A DNA stretch of 64,000 bases, from assembly GCF_004785955.1 (NCBI RefSeq), contig NZ_SJER01000004.1:1-64000 (forward strand), read 5' to 3'. This document shows, in pieces, positions 60,043 to 64,000 of the stretch. How positions within the stretch are numbered: the first letter of the stretch is position 1; each line of letters starts with the position of its first letter. The DNA comes from Halostella litorea. GTDB taxonomy: Archaea > Halobacteriota > Halobacteria > Halobacteriales > Natronoarchaeaceae. A program made the translations under genes and the position numbers. The notes under the pieces are model-generated. The model was not told where the DNA came from. It worked only from the letters and a program-made list of their open reading frames with translations, and searched no databases.

Positions 60043-60831
60043 ATGCCTGATAGATGGACGGTCGTCGTCGGCGTCAAGCAGGTACCCGACGAGGACGACG
60101 TGTCGATAAACCCCGACACGGGCACCCTCGACCGGGCCGACGCCGCGGCGATCCTGAACCGACCGGACCGCAACGCGCTGGAGGCGGCGCTCGAACTGAA
60201 AGACGAGGTCGACGCCCGCGTCGTCGCGATGACGATGGGGCCGCCGATGGCGTCGCCGGTGCTGGAGACGGCGGTGGCGATGGGCTGTGACGACGCCGTG
60301 CTGGTGACCGACCGGGCGTTCGGCGGCAGCGACACCTGGCCGACGAGCCTCGCGCTCGCGGAGACGGCGAACTACCTCGACGCCGACGTCGTGGTCTGTG
60401 GCGAGGAGACGACCGACTCCTCGACGGGGCAGGTGCCGCCCGGGATCGCCGCCCACAACGGCTGGGCGCAACTGACCTACGCCGAGGGGGTCGAGGCGCT
60501 GCCCGAGGAGGACCAACTGGCCGCCCGGCGCGACGTCGAGGGCGGCTACGAGCGCGTCGTCGCGGACCTGCCGGTCGTCGTCGCCGTCGCCTACGGGGAG
60601 AACGAACCCCGGCCCGCCGGCCTCCACCGGAAGATCTACGCCGAGACGGAGTTCGAACCCGCACAGGTGGACGCCGACGACCTCGGGATCGACGAGGACG
60701 CGGTCGGACTCGCCGCCTCGCCGACGCAGGTCGGCGGGATGGAGACGGTCGAGCCGGTCGACCGCGAGCGCGAGCGCGTCGACACGGCGGCCGAACTGAC
60801 CGAGCGCCTCGCCGAGGAGGGGGTGGTGTAG
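60043..60831 (+). CDS. etfB: Electron transfer flavoprotein beta subunit
   Basis: A 262-residue ETF beta (FixA) protein: VVGVKQVPDEDDVSINPDTG, DRNALEAALELKD, MGPPMASPVLETAVAMGCDD, and the ETF motif VVVCGEETTDSSTGQVPPG. First gene of etfB-etfA-fixC-fixX. Passes electrons from dehydrogenases to the quinone pool. ATG at 60043. Confidence 0.92.
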   Translation: MPDRWTVVVGVKQVPDEDDVSINPDTGTLDRADAAAILNRPDRNALEAALELKDEVDARVVAMTMGPPMASPVLETAVAMGCDDAVLVTDRAFGGSDTWPTSLALAETANYLDADVVVCGEETTDSSTGQVPPGIAAHNGWAQLTYAEGVEALPEEDQLAARRDVEGGYERVVADLPVVVAVAYGENEPRPAGLHRKIYAETEFEPAQVDADDLGIDEDAVGLAASPTQVGGMETVEPVDRERERVDTAAELTERLAEEGVV

Positions 60832-61848
60832 ATGGCGACCGTCGACGTCTCCGAACACGCCGACGTCTGGGTGTTCGTCGAGGAACACGACGGCGACGTG
60901 GCGGGCGTCTCCTGGGAACTGCTCGCACAGGGGCGCACCCTCGCAGACGAACTGGGCGAGGACCTGGTCGCGCTGGTGATCGGCGAGGACGTCGCGGACG
61001 TCGGGCGCGAGGCCGTCGAGCGCGGGGCCGACCGGGCGCTCGTCGCGGACGACCCCGTCTTCGAGCCGTACCGCGCCGACCCGTACGGCGAGCAGTTCCG
61101 CCACCTCGTCGAGCAGCGCAAGCCCGACGTGGTCCTCATCGGCGGGACCCACACCGGCCGGGACTTCGCGGGGCGGGTCGCCGTCCCCGCCCACGCCGGC
61201 CTCACCGCCGACTGCACGGAGCTTGGGATCGACGAGGACGGCCACCTGGAGGCGCGCCGCCCGGCGTTCGGCGGGAACGTGCTCGCGACGATCAAGTGCG
61301 AGCGCCACCGGCCGCAGATGGCGACCGTCCGGGCCGGCGTGTTCGAGCCCGCCGCCCCCGACCCCGAGCGTGACGGCGAGGTCGAGCGCGTCGACGTCGT
61401 CGTCAACGAGGCCGACACGCTGACCGCCGTGCTTGAGCGGTCCGTCGGCGAGACGGTCGACATCACGGCGGCCGACCGGGTCGTCGCCGCGGGCGGCGGC
61501 ACGGACGGGGAACTGGACCCAGTGCTCGACCTGGCTGACGCGCTCGACGCCGAACTCGCGGCGAGTCGGAAGGCCGTCGACGAGGGCTGGGTCGGCCACG
61601 ACCGGCAGGTCGGGCAGACCGGCAAGACGGTCCGGCCGGAGCTGTACGTCGCGGTCGGCATCTCCGGGGCGGTCCAGCACGTCGAGGGGATGAACGACAG
61701 CGACGTGGTGGTGGCGATAAACGACGACCCGAACGCGCCGATCTTCGACCACGCGGACTACGGCATCGTCGGCGACCTGTTCGAGGTGTGTCCGGCGCTG
61801 GCCGACCGGCTCCGGGACGCCGACGACCCACAGGAGGTGATCGCATGA
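60832..61848 (+). CDS. etfA: Electron transfer flavoprotein alpha subunit
   Basis: A 338-residue ETF alpha (FixB) protein. C-terminal FAD-binding half reads VAVGISGAVQHVEGMNDSDV and INDDPNAPIFDHADYGIVGD, the ETF alpha signature. ATG at 60832 directly follows the etfB stop. Partner of EtfB and the FixC/FixX quinone branch. Confidence 0.92.
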   Translation: MATVDVSEHADVWVFVEEHDGDVAGVSWELLAQGRTLADELGEDLVALVIGEDVADVGREAVERGADRALVADDPVFEPYRADPYGEQFRHLVEQRKPDVVLIGGTHTGRDFAGRVAVPAHAGLTADCTELGIDEDGHLEARRPAFGGNVLATIKCERHRPQMATVRAGVFEPAAPDPERDGEVERVDVVVNEADTLTAVLERSVGETVDITAADRVVAAGGGTDGELDPVLDLADALDAELAASRKAVDEGWVGHDRQVGQTGKTVRPELYVAVGISGAVQHVEGMNDSDVVVAINDDPNAPIFDHADYGIVGDLFEVCPALADRLRDADDPQEVIA

Positions 61849-63248
61849 CTACTGCTACGGACGACGGGGCGGAAGCGACGGAACCGGACGACGCCGGCCT
61901 CGGGACCGACCGGGTCCCGGCGGCCCCGAACTACGACGGCGCGTTCGACGCCGTCGTCGTGGGTGCGGGGTTGGCCGGCAGCGCCGCGGCGATCACGATG
62001 GCCCGCGAGGGGCTGGACGTGGCGATGATAGAGCGGGGCACCTCGCCGGGCGCGAAGAACGTGTTCGGCGGCGTGCTGTACACGCCGACGGTCCGGGAAC
62101 TCGTCGACCTCGACGACGCGCCGCTCGAACGCTACGTCGGCGAGAAGCGCTTCGGGATGCTCTCGCCCGACGACGAGACGGCCGTCACGCTCCGGCCCGG
62201 CGAGTGGCGCGAGGAGCCCCACAACGACTCCTACACCGTGCTCCGCGGGGAGTTCGACGAGTGGTTCGCCGAACAGGCCGTCGAGGCCGGGGCGACGCTG
62301 GTCACCGAGACGACAGTGACGGACCTGCTCCGGGACGGGACGGGGACCGTCGTCGGCGTCGACACGGACCGCCCGGACGGCGAACTGCGCGCGCCGATGG
62401 TCGTCCTCGCGGAGGGCGGGAACTCGCTGGTCGGCGAGCGCGCCGGCCTGAAGGAGACGGCCGACCGCGAGAACGTCGCCGTCGCGGTCAAGGAGGTCCT
62501 GGAGTTCCCGGACCGCGAGGACGCGATCCCCGAGCGCTTCCGGCTGGCCGACGACGCCGGCGCGGCCTACCACTACTTCGGGGAGGGGGCGGTCGGCGAC
62601 GCCTTCGGCGGCGCGTTCATCTACACCAACGACGACACGCTGAGCGTCGGGCTGGCCTACCGGATCGAGGACGCGGTGACGGGCCAGCCGAAGCCCGAGC
62701 GGACGCTGAACCGGTTCAAGTCCCACCCCGCCGTCGCGCCGCTGGTCCGGGGCGGGCGCACCGTGGAGTACGCCGCCAAGACGATCCCGGAGGGCGGCGC
62801 GGAGGCGATGCCCGACCTCGTCCACGACGGCGCGGTCGTCGTCGGCGACGCCGCCGGCCTCGTGCTCAACAACGGCGTCCACCTCGAGGGGACGAACATG
62901 GCCGTCGAGAGCGGCTACCACGCCGGCCGGACGGTCGCGTCGGCGCTGGAGAGCGATCGGACGGACGCCGGGGCGCTGCGGTCCTACCCGCGGAAGCTCG
63001 ACGAGTCGTTCGTCGTCCGGAACCTGGAGCACTACGAGTGGCTGATGGCGGCGGCCCGCGAGGACAAGGACCTGCTGTTCGGCGAGCTCCCGGAGGCGAT
63101 CGCCGACGCCGGCGAGGAGTACTTCAGCATCGACCGCAGACCGAAAGCGGACCACGCGGCCGACGCGAAGGAGCGGCTGCTCGGCACCGTCGGCGGCTGG
63201 CGCGGTGCCGCGAAGCTGGCCTGGCGCTACCGAAAGGTGATAGCATGA
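61845..63248 (+). CDS. fixC: FixC-like ETF:quinone oxidoreductase flavoprotein
   Basis: A 467-residue FAD protein, with the dinucleotide motif VVVGAGLAGSAAAITMAREG near residue 37 and GDAAGLVLNNGVHLEGTNMA near the C-terminus. A 35-residue acidic start is not typical of bacterial FixC. Overlaps etfA by 4 nt. With FixX it oxidises ETF and reduces menaquinone, or takes part in flavin-based bifurcation. Confidence 0.9.
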   Translation: MTTATDDGAEATEPDDAGLGTDRVPAAPNYDGAFDAVVVGAGLAGSAAAITMAREGLDVAMIERGTSPGAKNVFGGVLYTPTVRELVDLDDAPLERYVGEKRFGMLSPDDETAVTLRPGEWREEPHNDSYTVLRGEFDEWFAEQAVEAGATLVTETTVTDLLRDGTGTVVGVDTDRPDGELRAPMVVLAEGGNSLVGERAGLKETADRENVAVAVKEVLEFPDREDAIPERFRLADDAGAAYHYFGEGAVGDAFGGAFIYTNDDTLSVGLAYRIEDAVTGQPKPERTLNRFKSHPAVAPLVRGGRTVEYAAKTIPEGGAEAMPDLVHDGAVVVGDAAGLVLNNGVHLEGTNMAVESGYHAGRTVASALESDRTDAGALRSYPRKLDESFVVRNLEHYEWLMAAAREDKDLLFGELPEAIADAGEEYFSIDRRPKADHAADAKERLLGTVGGWRGAAKLAWRYRKVIA

Positions 63249-63562
63249 GCACGCAACCCAAGACGCCGGACGTCGACAACTCGACGCTGGAGGACCGCCT
63301 GTACACCGTCAAGTACGAGGATCCGGGGGAGTCCCACCTCGACGTGAAGGTCCCGGGGTTCTGTGCGGACCGGTGTGACACCGACGACTGCGTCGAGGTC
63401 TGCCCGGCCGACGTCTGGCGGATCGAGGACGGCGACGACGTGCCGACGATCGCCTACGAGAACTGCCTGGAGTGTGGGAGCTGCCGGTTCGCCTGCCCGT
63501 ACAACAACGTCGACTGGGAGTACCCCGACAACGGGGCCGGCGTCACCTACCACTATGGGTGA
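63245..63562 (+). CDS. fixX: FixX-like ferredoxin
   Basis: A 105-residue ferredoxin-like FixX. Two groups of four cysteines: CADRCDTDDCVEVCPADVW and CLECGSCRFACP. Typical FixX binds one [4Fe-4S]; the two sets suggest two clusters or one cluster with spare cysteines. Overlaps fixC by 4 nt. Completes the four-gene set. Confidence 0.9.
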   Translation: MSTQPKTPDVDNSTLEDRLYTVKYEDPGESHLDVKVPGFCADRCDTDDCVEVCPADVWRIEDGDDVPTIAYENCLECGSCRFACPYNNVDWEYPDNGAGVTYHYG

Positions 63563-64000
63563 GATAGCGCCGCAGGGCGGGACCGAACCCGTCGCGGACG
63601 GGGCATCGTGTGACCGCTGGCACCCCACCGACTGCGAGGGGACGGCCCACTGCCCGCCGCGGTGTCCCCGGTTCGTCGACCGGCAGGACGTCGCCTGGCT
63701 CGTGCGGCCGTTCGAGCCGGCCGACCGGGAGCCGCTGCTCGACATGTACCGGGAGTTCGATTCGATGGAGCGGGCACAGGGGATCCCCCCGGTCGACGAG
63801 GGACGGCTCGAACGCTGGGTCGACCGCCTCGTGGCGGAGGGCTGTAACTTCGTCGCGGTCCGGGACGGCCGGATCGCCGGTCACTCGGTGTACACGCCGA
63901 CCGAGGAGGACGAACCCGAACTCGCCGTGTTCGTCCACCAGGAGTACCAGGGCCGGGGGCTCGGGACGGAGCTGTGTCGCCACGTCGTCGCCGCCGCCGC
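63555..64000 (+). CDS. GNAT acetyltransferase with Cys-rich N-terminus (partial)
   Basis: The first 148 codons of a gene cut by the right edge. An N-terminal Cys-rich patch (CDRWHPTDCEG, then HCPPRCPRF, four cysteines in about 22 residues) precedes a GNAT domain with VRPFEPADREPLLDMYREF and the acetyl-CoA loop QGRGLGTELC. The start ATG at 63555 overlaps the fixX stop. Substrate unknown. Confidence 0.8.
   Translation, partial: MGEIAPQGGTEPVADGASCDRWHPTDCEGTAHCPPRCPRFVDRQDVAWLVRPFEPADREPLLDMYREFDSMERAQGIPPVDEGRLERWVDRLVAEGCNFVAVRDGRIAGHSVYTPTEEDEPELAVFVHQEYQGRGLGTELCRHVVAAA

Noticed and set aside
58687-61752. A 1,021-codon open frame on the minus strand over ZIP and etf genes
   Set aside because: Antisense to recognisable ZIP, EtfB and EtfA sequences; no domain visible in its translation.
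60043-63562. Nitrogen fixation genes suggested by fixABCX
   Set aside because: No nif genes are present; ETF-FixCX sets occur widely in non-fixing haloarchaea.

Overview
The window looks like a piece of a haloarchaeal chromosome. The coding DNA is GC-rich, predicted proteins are rich in Asp and Glu, many genes have a TATA-like element about 27-30 nt before a leaderless ATG, and several families are haloarchaea-typical (Bat-type HTH-10 regulators, DUF7344, RdfA, the SMC-like Sph protein). No rRNA, tRNA, CRISPR array or insertion sequence was seen. AT-rich DNA is confined to a few gene-free stretches (16.5-17.1 kb, 48.1-48.3 kb, 52.3-52.8 kb).

Layout. 1-3.5 kb: start of EF-1 alpha, a tandem DUF7344 protein and a PAS/GAF/HTH-10 regulator. 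3.6-8.1 kb: a sulfur module (DsrE2 and TusA, divergent from a rhodanese-metallo-beta-lactamase fusion, two half-size YeeE/YedE permeases and a PiT-type permease). 8.1-17.9 kb: mixed single genes, including an iron-regulated substrate-binding lipoprotein behind two iron boxes, an epoxide-hydrolase-like protein, a pirin, a tyrosine recombinase, a UspA protein and a PF13796 sensor protein. 18.0-21.7 kb: a cell-shape type cluster (rdfA, sph and a third gene) behind a large inverted repeat. 21.7-52.0 kb: a purine, ureide and hydantoin catabolic island. 52.1-64 kb: an S17e paralogue, a second PF13796 protein, a small membrane operon with its regulator, hyuAB, a ZIP transporter, a winged-helix protein and an etfBA-fixCX operon ending in a GNAT gene cut by the window edge.

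The central island is the most interesting part. It combines two tandem molybdenum hydroxylase gene pairs (each a [2Fe-2S] subunit and a molybdopterin subunit, no FAD subunit) with the full accessory kit of a selenium-dependent molybdenum hydroxylase: an XdhC-YqeB fusion, selD, a TusA-like protein, yqeC and mocA. No selenocysteine machinery is visible here. Between the hydroxylases and the XdhC-YqeB gene sits a dsrE-dsrF-dsrH-like trio, which suggests a dedicated chalcogen relay. Around this core are adenine deaminase, a guanine-deaminase-type amidohydrolase, an SsnA-like amidohydrolase, an allantoinase/hydantoinase-like enzyme, a carbamoylase/allantoate-amidohydrolase-like enzyme, a D-aminoacylase-like enzyme, a threonine-synthase-like PLP enzyme, an F420-type LLM oxidoreductase, RidA, two NCS2 nucleobase permeases and a PhnCDE-like ABC transporter.

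Read together, the island is a plausible archaeal counterpart of the bacterial yge/ygf-type, uricase-independent purine degradation cluster: uptake and deamination of purines, hydroxylation by a Se/Mo enzyme, ring opening, decarbamoylation and PLP-dependent elimination. The selenium trait itself has been noted in haloarchaea (orphan selD in Haloarcula). The DsrEFH insertion, the duplicated FAD-free hydroxylases, a Cys-to-Ser change in one Fe-S subunit, and recurring CCACA/TGTGG palindromes at several island promoters seem worth following up.
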